Source: Udeniomyces pyricola (Eukaryota > Basidiomycota > Tremellomycetes > Cystofilobasidiales > Mrakiaceae). From it: a DNA stretch of 64,000 nt. The translations under genes were made by a program, and so were the position numbers. The stretch covers positions 434,001 to 498,000 of the forward strand of contig BCIK01000017.1 of assembly GCA_039545295.1 (NCBI GenBank). The letters are read 5' to 3'. The notes below the pieces were generated by a model, which was not told the DNA's origin, ran no database searches, and saw nothing but the letters and a program-made list of their open reading frames with translations. Position 1 is the first letter of the stretch. Every line of letters starts with the position of its first letter. Shown piece by piece: positions 55,093-64,000 of this stretch.

Positions 55093-56160
55093 AGAACTTG
55101 CCCTCCTTTTCCACATCTTTTTTCGTCTTTCGTCTTTCCTTTCTTCTTTTCTGCCTTCTTCCCTCCTTCCGCCTTTTTTCCCCAACCAACCTGGCATGCG
55201 TCAACCCCTCACGCCCAACCCTCCAACTTACACAGCTTCTGCTGTCACCATCCATCTCACTTTCTCCGCTTTTCTTCTTCTTTCACTTGACATGCTTGTG
55301 TTTTGTTCATTGTCTCGTTCATGCTTCTTGTTGCTAGATTGCATTCCGTTTGGTCGGAAAGTTGAGTTGAGTGTCGGTGTGGACGTGAACACATTGGTGG
55401 TGTACTGTGTGACTTGCGTTGAATTGGTGCTACGTATGGACCATATTTTGGGATTGGAACAGCAAACATACTAGCAGTTGGGTTGTGAAGAACGGTTATT
55501 CGGGTGTAGAAGAACCGCTTCGTTGTAGGATGATCATATGAGAGTACACATGTAAATAATAGGCCTGGTTATCAAGTAGAAGCTCAAAGGCTGACGTACG
55601 TGTACGGACGTACTTGGTGCGGCTCATGGCTCTCATTAAGGTCTGAGCACAGCTGGTACCATTATTCTGATCCCGGTCGTCCTGATGAATCGATCAACGT
55701 TCAACGTAATTACGTTCAACAGTTGACCAGACTGCGACCCCCTCCTTTAGTCACGCACTCCATTCGACCATTATCGAGCTCACTTCGCTACAAGCCCTCA
55801 CCCCATTCGCATCTCTCACTTGTCCACACCTCGACTCGTCATAGTCTCCTGACGTAAATCATATCGTACGCGTTCTTTCTCTCTCGGAGGTGTGCGAAAT
55901 GATATCGATCATCCGTCGCTCGTAGCCGTGCACTACTAGTTCTGCCTCGACGAGTCCAGGCTGATATCAGATGGTCGATGCTTGACCCCTTTGACTCTCT
56001 TGTCGTATCCCATACAGGTTGATTTAGCTCGAACCCTGCGAGAAATACAAAGCTTCGCCCAGAGAACCCCCTTCGTGGACATCGCATCTCTTGAGGCCTT
56101 TCTGTTTCACCGTCACCGCTTGACCCCGACCTTGACCAGTCGTCCATATCGCCCCTCCTC
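55093..56160. promoter_or_regulatory. Intergenic between IMPDH and the VPS9 gene
   Basis: 1.07 kb. The first about 400 bp are C/T-rich 3' untranslated sequence. A candidate 5' untranslated exon boundary (CCATACAG at about 56010-56017) lies upstream of the VPS9-gene ATG. No ORF with coding bias. Confidence 0.4.
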
Positions 56161-59100
56161 ATGTCACAATTATTCCCTTCTTCATCTCTGGGCCGAGCAT
56201 CTGGCAATAAACTTGCTCCAGAATCGTCTACGGAAGCATCGTCCGAGCTTCTCACACCCTCGACTACTCATCCGCTCTTGAATGGCGGTAGTAGCCCGGG
56301 CCACCAACCGCAACCATCTCCGTCAAACTCGCCAGAAACGACCGCGACGTCGTACCTCCCGTATGTCTCCCGCCGTCGGACTCCGGGTGGCTCAATCGCG
56401 TCCATCAACTCTCTAGCCTCCCAACATTCGTCGTCCTACGGTCAGCATGTATCCATACACCACGCCTCGAGCGCAAACAAGAGCGCTGCCTCGCCACCCG
56501 CAGCGATCACCACTAAAGATCCCCCATCAGCTAGCAACCTCCCACCACTCGTCTTGCCATCGCCTTCGACTATTCCACCTCTATTCTCCCACCCCGTCGC
56601 TCCCGTCACGTCTACCTCGGCACTTGACTCCTCGAACGTCACCTCGCTTGTCCCTCCGTCGAGCACTGCTTCTTCCCCTACGACTACGACGACTTCGACC
56701 TCTTCATCTCGCGCGACTTCGGTCGGGACCGCATCCTCATCTCATGGCGGAGCGGTTTCGAGCCTTACCGGACGCTTGCAGTTGACCAATTTAAAAGCTG
56801 AAGCCCAAAAGAACCTCGGGCTTGGTAACGATAGTCTGGGCATGAAGATGCTCGAGACGCTCGTCCATAAGAGTGGGGACAAAAGCTGGGAGGAGGTACT
56901 GAATCTCCTGCTTGTGAAGAAGGTATGTCCACTTGATCTTTTGCCTGCCTCAGAGACTTGCTTTGCAGTTAGGTGCCATCCCATCTGAGCCTCGATCCCA
57001 GCTGTAGAAATTTCCTCACGTACTCTCTTTGAATGGCTTATCCACTCAAATCAGTTGACGCTCCTCCTGCCGTTCGCCCCACCATCGGGCTCAGCCGCTG
57101 CGACTGCTATTACACCCGAGCTTGTCAAGGAGCACATCGCCATATGTAATGGAGGGGCCAAGGACGGTAGTCTCGTCATCACGCTTAAAGGCTACGTAGC
57201 CAAGATGGAAGAGTAAGCTCGTCTTTAGTCGCCATGCAACACACACACACACACGCACATACAGGCCAATGTTTGTTGGCATCCCGTTTAACTGACTCGA
57301 TCGCTGTATTGTGCTCTCCTGTTGATCTCAGCGATGCACTCACTTTCCTTTCATTCCTTCCACCAAACTCTTCGACCATGGAGCTCCTTCTCAATCCAAC
57401 TACCCGTGCCAGAACTCTCTCTCGCATGGCTCTGCCATCCAACCTTGCATCTCCCCCTTCATCTTCCAAATCATCTTCTTCACCCTTCCCAATCCTCACG
57501 CCTCTTCTCTATTCATCGACGCTCCCGTTCCCTCCACCGGCTATCTCTAATAATCTTACGTCGTCACTATCTCCGCCTCCTCTCCCCCCTAGACCCCGAT
57601 CGGTCAGCGGATCAGGATTGCCCATCGCTGCTTCGCGACTGTCGAATCCGTTTGCAGCATTCTTTGGTGGTAATCGCAACTCAGTGCCTGCTGCAGCTGT
57701 CCCACCAGCGTCCACGGCGGCGGACAGGGTGCCCTCACCTGTACCAGAGATCACTGTCGAGGGAAAGGAGGCTGTTAAAGGAGAAGCTGCTGAAGCGTCC
57801 GCGACGAAGTCGAACGCAAGGGACTCGCCCAAGCTAGGTAACAAGCATGAAAGACGACGGGAGAGCTCTCCTGGGGTCCGAGGTCTCAGTGCAGCTGGGG
57901 ATGCCGATGACGTGGATGACGAGGTTGAACCACACTCTAAAGGAGAATGCACGAAAGCGGCCGTTGTTGAGGAGATCAAGGTGACTGGAGGCTCGAAGGA
58001 GGAAATGTTCATCTCGGCTTGGGGAGTCGACAAGTCTCTCCGAGGGCCTGAGCTCGAGAAAGCTGTCGGAAAAGCTCTTAGGGATTGGGTCAAGAGCGAG
58101 CTGTCGGGCTTGCCAAACGGTATCGTTTCCGGAATTTCCAGGTAGGCCTACACTAGGTATTGCTATTCGCTGCTTTGTGGCTCTATCTGAGAAGCTCATC
58201 GTCCTCTTCGGCTTTTTTTTTTCGTTCAGGTTCGTTTCGCTTTCTCACCCAGTCGGATCGCATTCGAAGACCCATCCACCTTTTTCGTCATCTACCTCGA
58301 CTATATCCAAATTTTCCAAAGCTTCTACTCAGCTGGCTTCACCTACCCTCGCCACAATCTCACCACCGACGTCATACGACGATCCAGAAGCATGCTCGTC
58401 CACCCACCAGTCGCTGTTTTCTCTCGTTCATGACGAGCTCCACGCGGTGTACGAGAAGGAGCTGCCGGCACTTCCCCCGATTGTCCATGGTAGTGCAGGT
58501 GACGAGGAAAAGAGTGGAGAAGAAGAGCAGAAGAGGGCCAAGGAGGTCGAAAAGCGGGAGCGCGAGGTGGAGAAAAAGGCGAACGAAGGGGTGGACCGAG
58601 TCGAAACGGTGGTTCTCAGTCTCGGTTATAACCTGTATGTGGCCATTTCAGTTACTCACGTTTGCAATAAAGTTCCGATGAGACCTGTGGTCATTTGTAG
58701 GAATGTCTCAGCTTATCATTCCTGCCTTGTATTTTCCAGTCTGTTCCGGCCTTCAGGCTCGGACGACGCTAAACACGACGAAGCGCTCGCTGCAAGGATT
58801 TCGGCTCTCAATTCGCTTGGTATCACCCTTGACCACCTAGGAGTCGAGACGATGGACAAAACAGGCCGGCAGGACCCCGAGGTCGTGAAGGGACTAGACG
58901 AGATTGTCAAATCTGTTGGAGAAGGTACGTTGAGTTTGGATGATCAACTCCCGACAGGTTTCCTGCTGGGTCGTCTGTGCTTTTCCTTCTTTTCCGCTAT
59001 CCCATCTCAACACTGACGATTACGAAAATCTCCTCTCGCTTTTTGTGTCAGAATTTGGGAATTTGTCCTCGCCCTCTCATCTATCGCCTAAGGACAAGGC

Positions 59101-61827
59101 ACTTTTGCTTGTCAGGGCCCACAAAACGGTCATTGACCAACTCCGATTACTGCCTCCTATCCGTCTGCGACCCGAGGGCGAAGAATGGACTCCACCTGCT
59201 AAGCCACTCCCGTCGCCGACATCCTCAGCGCTATCGCTTCCTCCAGCGTTTCCCATAAGACGCTCAAGCACCGACTCTCTTACTCCCCCAAGCTTTTCGC
59301 CAAGCGGCGAGCATTCGAGTATCATCACCAGTCCTCTCGGTAGTCCTGGGACACTTGCTCCACCTCCGCTCTCGATACCACCCGAGTTGAAGACGCCCGT
59401 CGGAGGAGAACGAAGCGACCTCGAGAAACCACCTACAGTGGCCCCTGTCACCTCAGCCGTTCTGTCTAGAGTCTCCACGCGAAGCGGCGGTTCCAGGAGT
59501 GGCTCTAGGCCTTCGAGCATGGTTTTGGCTGAGGACTCTCCCTTGGGACCCGGCGACATCTTGCCTCCTTCTACGACGACTGCGAATGCACCCAACACAC
59601 CCATGGAGGAAGCTATGGCAGGAAGCGTCATGGACAGTGGAAAGCAGACGGACACCTCTCGATTGACGATGCTTCTAGATTTCGCCCATGTCACTTCATC
59701 TGCCTCTTCAATCAGGTCTATCGAGGCTCCTTCCATCTCTCTCGCCACGCCTGAGCAGATCACCACCACCCTCTCACCTTCAACGGAGCCCCTCCCTTCC
59801 ACTAGCGTTATTGATTCTCGTACTCCCGTCGTCGATGAGCCCACCGTGATGACAACTCCGACCGGGCAGGGCTCGTCAGGAGCCGATCTCTTGCTTCCTA
59901 TCATCATCTTTTCCGTCATCAAATCCAACCCATCGGAGCTTGTCTCGCATCTGCTCTACATCCAGCGATACCGAGCGAGCATGTGTTTCTCAGGCGAGAG
60001 CAGTTACGCTCTTGTCAACGTTACGGCCGTCGTGGAGTTTTTGGAGAACGTCGAGCTGGAGAGCTTGGGACTTGCTGGGTCGGACAAGAGGTGAGTGACC
60101 ATCGATTCCCTTTTGTAGAGTTTTTTGTTGTTTTATGTGACAACTCCTCGGAATGAAGTGTTGGCCTGTTCATCTCTGTCTTTTTTTTTGGTTTGGCCCT
60201 CAAATCTAATGTTATGTTTTTTTTTCTTTTTTTTTTCTTTCGTTTCTGCTTCTTCTTTTAAGTGTCAACTTTCCGCCTGTCGATCGCGACCTCCAACAAG
60301 GCTTGACCCCCATCTCGACGTCTTCCGCCGCTGTCTCTCAGAATGCGATCCACTCCCGCCTCCGAGGCCGAGTCTCTCAAGTCGGCGAGCTGGCTTCTTC
60401 TGGTCTTACCAACGTCGCCAACACAGGTTTGGGTGCTTTACGATCGTTTATCGGGGCCGGTCATGCATTAAGTGGAGCGGCTGCAGAAGGTTTGATGGTG
60501 CAAGTCCCGAGCGCTGTCGGTGGTGGGATCGCAGGACACATGTTGACCGGTGGCGGCTCCTCTGAAGACGGATCGGCACCAACTGTCGGAAGCGGAAGTG
60601 GACTCGTCCAGAGACCATCGATCCCCACACGTAAGACATCATCCTTCTCAATTGCGAGTCTGACGGCGAGCGTCGCGGGGATCGGGAGTAAAGAGCGTTT
60701 GAGAGAAGGCTCTATCAAGGATGGTGTCTCAGAGCATGGGGGAGGAGGCAACGTTCGGGAGTGGGGTCCAAGAAGGGAGATGGTGGATGTGTCAACCTCT
60801 CGTCCGGGTTCGATCTACGAGCAACGAAGGGAGGAGGAGTCAGATGAGGATTCAGAGCGGGATGGAGAAGATGATGGATCCGCCACGAGTGGTGATCGAC
60901 GCAACTCGGAAGAAGATGCTACCCATGTAGGGGGTAAGGACGTCGATACTCGAAGCGTTCGAAGCACGAGAAGTGTTCGATCCCTGACGATTGGGGGCGG
61001 TGGAGACAGACCTGGCGTCACGGCGGGCTCGCCTAGTTCGGTCGAAGTTGGCAGTCGAGGAGAGAGGATGAGTTTGAGTGAACGGTTTGCAAAGTTGGCG
61101 GCCGGAGGAGGTAGTGGTAGTTCGGCCGGAGGTGGAGCAGCTTCACCGAGTCCTTCTCTCGAAACGGGTTTGCCCAAAGTAAGTCTGCAGAGTCGGTTTT
61201 TTTTTTTTTTTTTTTTTTTTCGTTGGGTTCCGTGTTGATAGTAGATTCGAACTGATGAGTTGTGCCGTTGATTTTGTCATGTCGTACTCTTCGTATTTTT
61301 ATCTTTCCTTCTCGCAGGCGAATCCATTCATCTCCTCCCATCCTATGCGCAATACCCTCTCGACCGGCTCGGCCTCGACCCATTCTCGTCGTGCATCGCT
61401 TCTAGGGGGAACGCCTTGGAAGCCCCCTACCACGTCGCTCAGCCCGACATCTGACGAACCCCCCGCTCCGACGCATCGATCAACCTCTCCGACTCGTCCA
61501 GCTACCACAAACAGCACACCATCGACCAATCCACCTCCACCTCTTCCCCCATTCCTCACCACGACCAAACCCGTCGGAACATCCCTCGAAATCGAATCAG
61601 CAAGCCTGCCGCCGACTTCCGCTGAAGAGAACGAAACTATCACTTCGAGCGGCGGGATTCCACGACCGATCGACCGGTTCCTGACGTGCTCGTCCGAGGG
61701 CGAGCTCCGCGTCGGAGAGATCGCTGAGCTCTTGAGGGATTACAGGGGGGGGGGGGGGGTGTTGGGTGAGTTGGGCGTGTGGGAATGGGGGGGGGGGCAG
61801 GGTGAATTTCCATTAGATAAGGGGTAG
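56161..61827 (+). CDS. VPS9-domain protein, putative Rab5-type GEF (about 1594 aa, 8 exons)
   Basis: Exons: 56161-56922, 57055-57212, 57332-58141, 58230-58634, 58740-58924, 59052-60090, 60263-61178 and 61318-61827 (to the first stop), phases closing, 4785 nt. The VPS9 signature is LLLPIIIFSVIKSNPSELVS, LLYIQRYRASMCFSGESSYA, LVNVTAVVEFLENVEL at about 1050-1115; such domains exchange nucleotide on Rab5-like GTPases at endosomes. The upstream LSPKDKALLLVRAHKTVIDQL (about 790) resembles the start of the same domain. The N-terminus and the part after the domain are long, Ser/Pro-rich and probably disordered. The C-terminus is unreliable: exon 8 runs through G15 into a G-rich stop just before the N gap. 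Domain layout is closest to fungal Muk1-like proteins. Confidence 0.85.
61745..61759. repeat. G15 homopolymer in the last exon of the VPS9 gene
   Basis: Fifteen G directly after the codons for LLRDYR. Any length error shifts the frame; the predicted sequence afterwards is low-complexity Gly/Trp. Confidence 0.9.
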
Positions 61828-62689
61828 GTGGGGGGGGGGNNNNNNNNNNNNNNNNNNNNNNNNNNNNNNNNNNNNNNNNNNNNNNNNNNNNNNNNNNNNN
61901 NNNNNNNNNNNNNNNNNNNNNNNNNNNNNNNNNNNNNNNNNNNNNNNNNNNNNNNNNNNNNNNNNNNNNNNNNNNNNNNNNNNNNNNNNNNNNNNNNNNC
62001 CCCCCCCTACTTTCCCCGAGCAAAAGTCCTCAACCTTGCTCCCCCCCTCCCTTCATTCTTCCTTGCTCCTGTCCCTTTTGTCCTTATATCCACACTCTTG
62101 ACTTCCGTCATCATCATCGCAAATCTGACCCGCGTCCTTTTCCATCCCTCTTTCTCTCTCTCTCACACAACCACACGCACATATACTATGGTTCCTGTTC
62201 TTCTCTCTTCTATTTGAATCGTTTCCAAAAATAAAAATAAAAATAAAAAAGGTGTTTTTTTTTTTTTTCGTACATCCCCCTTTTTCCTTGTTGCCCTTCC
62301 TTTTTTTTTTTGTAATCTATCTTTGATGAGATGACATAGTCGGAGAGGCAAAAGAAAGAGGGGTATAGGCGTTGAAATGAAATCAAGAAGGAGTGGAGAA
62401 GAAAGAGAGAGAGAGAAGAAGAAAGGCCACTCGAAAGATGGGATCGACTAAGGCGAAACAAGAACACTGTAAAGAAGACAGGGGGCAGAGAGATGGGAAG
62501 GAAACGTGGAAAAGGGCCAGACGAGAAAGGAAGGGTATGTTGGAAAAAAAAAAAAAAAAAAAAAAAGCCTCGGAAGGACGAGTGGACCCAGATCGAGGGA
62601 GTGCGCGAGATCGTGAGAAAAGGAGAAAACACATCAAACTGAAAGGAGGGGAAAGGGGGGGAGGGCGAGTGTGTCAGGATAGAGAATGC
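61828..62689. other. Gap-containing convergent spacer
   Basis: The 160-N gap, then C/T-rich sequence to about 62165, AAAAAT repeats at 62229-62250, T runs (62257-62268, 62301-62311), a GA-rich block (62385-62430) and an A-run (62546-62567). No gene supported; the true end of the VPS9 gene may lie here. Confidence 0.5.
61840..61999. other. Assembly gap of 160 N
   Basis: Exactly 160 unresolved bases, flanked by G10 on the left and C8 on the right, so sequencing or assembly probably failed at homopolymers. Confidence 0.98.
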
Positions 62690-64000
62690 CTAGTCTTGGC
62701 GATCAAGAACCCCTTCGTAGAGGTCGCCGTGGACTCGGACCTGGTTACGAGGAACGAGACAAAGCAAGGAACAAAAAGGAGAATCGTCAGTTACCAAAGT
62801 TGACATCTGATATGGACCAAGAAATCGTCAAAACAGGAACAATGATTCGTGGGAGGACTAACTCGGTAGAGACAGGTGTAGTCCGCTCCAAAGTTGGAGT
62901 TGATCTGAACGACAACGATGCCCGTAGCGACGGCGAGATCGCGAACGGCTTGAGGGACTTCGAACGTCTGCACGTGGTTTGGTTGATCGATGTCGTACGC
63001 GAACGAGCCAAGGAGGATGTGATCGGCCGACGGAGGCGTGGTGGAAGAAGTATTGGGAAGCGACGAGGCTTCATCGTCAGAAGGGGAATTAACATCTTTC
63101 GGGTGGCCGGAGGAAGACGTCGAGAGGGTGGCGGCTTGGTAGGCGGCGACTTTGGTTCGATCGGAAGCAGTTTCGACGAGGCCCCAAACTGATGATCATG
63201 CACAGAGTGACAATCAGAAGCGAAGATTATAGCAAGAATTATGAGCAAATGCAGATGTAACCGGCTTGGAGAAGAACAACAGCTCGCCACTACAAAAAAA
63301 AAAACAAAAAAACGAAAGATAGCGTACCTTGAATTTCTCTAGGAGCTGCAGCCATATCGAGGCTAATTTCTCTAGCCGCATGCTCGATGGTGATGGCGTT
63401 GACGATGGTTGGTCGAGCGAGCAAGATACCGAGTTGACCTTTGGCTCCAGCAAACGGCCAGCAGTTGCCAAGGTTGATATCGGGGTGAAGGGCCGTGACG
63501 GGGGGTCGCCCGAGGATGGCACGTTTCCCAGTGAGCCGACTAAAGAAGCTTGAGGGCGTCTCAATCTCATAGGTGTCTGAGGTGATGGATGGAATGACGC
63601 GACCACCAGCGGTATAGAGAGCAAAGTCGGTTCGGGCGAGAGTGTCCTTGGAGTAGCGAAGCAGAGCCGAGTCGATGAGACCTTGAAGAAGGGAAGTGAC
63701 ACGCGATTCTGGTGGGTCGGCCAAGACGGGTTGAGTGATGTCCGGGCGAGGCGATCCGTTGTTAGTGCGAGTCTCCGCTCGATCCCTAGCGAATTCGTCT
63801 GAAAGCTGACGAGCATTGGCATTGAGCTGTTTGGAGACGTCGGCTTTGAGCGTCTCAAGTTCGCGATGGAGCATCTCGAGGAATGTTGCTCGCGAAACAA
63901 CGGCACCGGCTTGCGCTTGCTGATCCAGTTCGGCTCGAGACCAGGCCTGAAGAGCGGCCTCGTTCGAGGCGAGGAAGTCGGACCAAGTCGGTGGGGAGGA
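62690..64000 (-). CDS. SUN-domain (Sad1/UNC-84) protein, 5' end outside the window
   Basis: Inner nuclear membrane protein of LINC complexes, or a fungal SUN-like relative. Visible exons (minus): 64000-63328 (open at the edge), 63188-62863 and 62740-62690, phases closing. A helical, Gln/Glu-rich segment (ELDQQAQAGAVVSRATFLEM, HRELETLKADVSKQLNANAR) precedes the SUN domain. The domain itself reads TDFALYTAGGRVIPSITSDT, LHPDINLGNCWPFAGAKGQL, AITIEHAAREISLDMAAAPR, VWGLVETASDR, and ends NFGADYTCLYRVRVHGDL, the classical SUN signature. Transmembrane segments would lie upstream, beyond the window. The domain contains an Ser/Pro-rich insert (SSGHPKDVNSPSDDEASSLP). Confidence 0.9.

Noticed and set aside
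59077..59928. 283-aa antisense ORF over the VPS9 gene
   Set aside because: Serine-rich sense codons (TCN/AGC) give an open antisense frame; no splice or start evidence.
62210..62637. Phe-rich minus-strand ORFs near 62.2-62.6 kb
   Set aside because: Caused by A/G-rich homopolymers in a 3' flanking region; no conserved motif.
1..64000. CRISPR arrays, tRNA or rRNA genes, transposons, viral genes, biosynthetic cluster
   Set aside because: No regular repeat-spacer arrays, no B-box or cloverleaf that folds by eye, no transposase or reverse-transcriptase motifs, and no clustering of related pathway genes were found.

Overview
The window is nuclear DNA from an intron-dense fungus, most likely a basidiomycete. 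Genes are compact and split by many short introns (about 50-450 bp). Donors are mostly GTRNGY, acceptors YAG, and CTGAC/CTAAC branch-like motifs are common. Exons are rich in C/G at third codon positions, CGA and TCG codons are frequent, and coding microexons of 8-17 nt occur. No bacterial operon logic, CRISPR array, transposon ORF, rRNA or convincing tRNA was seen. Gene models below were spliced by hand; in nearly every case reading phase closes exactly across all exons, which is the main support for the boundaries. The order, lineage and species cannot be fixed from this sequence alone.

Layout. 1-0.8 kb: 3' fragment of an unidentified gene. 2.7-4.6 kb (-): arginase, divergent from two tandem glycine-rich RRM proteins (4.9-6.6 and 7.1-8.8 kb, +). 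10.3-10.8 kb (-): small, probably mitochondrial orphan. 12.9-13.6 kb (+): small membrane-anchored orphan. 13.8-15.2 kb (-): adenine phosphoribosyltransferase, divergent from the 20S proteasome beta-2 subunit (15.5-17.5 kb, +). 17.9-24.5 kb (-): 20-exon XRN1 5'-3' exoribonuclease, divergent from an ankyrin protein (24.9-26.4 kb, +). 26.9-28.7 kb (-): serine-rich orphan. 28.7-31.2 kb: gene-poor. 31.2-34.0 kb (-): DnaJ/Caj1-type co-chaperone. 34.8-36.7 kb (-): transaldolase, divergent from an AhpC/TSA-like thioredoxin-fold protein (37.0-37.9 kb, +). 38.2-40.3 kb (+): mitochondrial NADH-cytochrome b5 reductase. 40.7-43.9 kb (+): RRN3. 45.0-46.2 kb (-): RibD/RIB2-like deaminase, divergent from a small RNA-binding-like, probably mitochondrial protein (46.5-47.9 kb, +). 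48.6-51.7 kb (+): ESCRT-0 subunit HSE1. 52.4-55.1 kb (+): IMP dehydrogenase. 56.2-61.8 kb (+): large VPS9-domain protein ending beside a 160-N assembly gap. 62.7 kb to the edge (-): SUN-domain protein, 5' end outside.

How the genes relate. This is mainly a housekeeping neighbourhood: purine salvage and GMP synthesis (APRT, IMPDH), RNA metabolism (XRN1, RRN3, two RRM proteins), protein turnover and folding (PUP1, DnaJ), endosomal traffic (HSE1, VPS9), and redox/central metabolism (MCR1, transaldolase, arginase). They do not form one pathway. At least five head-to-head pairs share 270-400 bp promoter regions.

No clearly new multi-gene system was found. The most interesting signals are at the level of gene structure: 8-17 nt microexons, start exons of only four coding bases (ATG|G), GC-AG introns, a VPS9 domain that seems split by a long insertion, a lengthened hairpin in proteasome beta-2, tandem CATGTGA sites in a shared promoter, and G/C homopolymer tracts of up to 48 bases.
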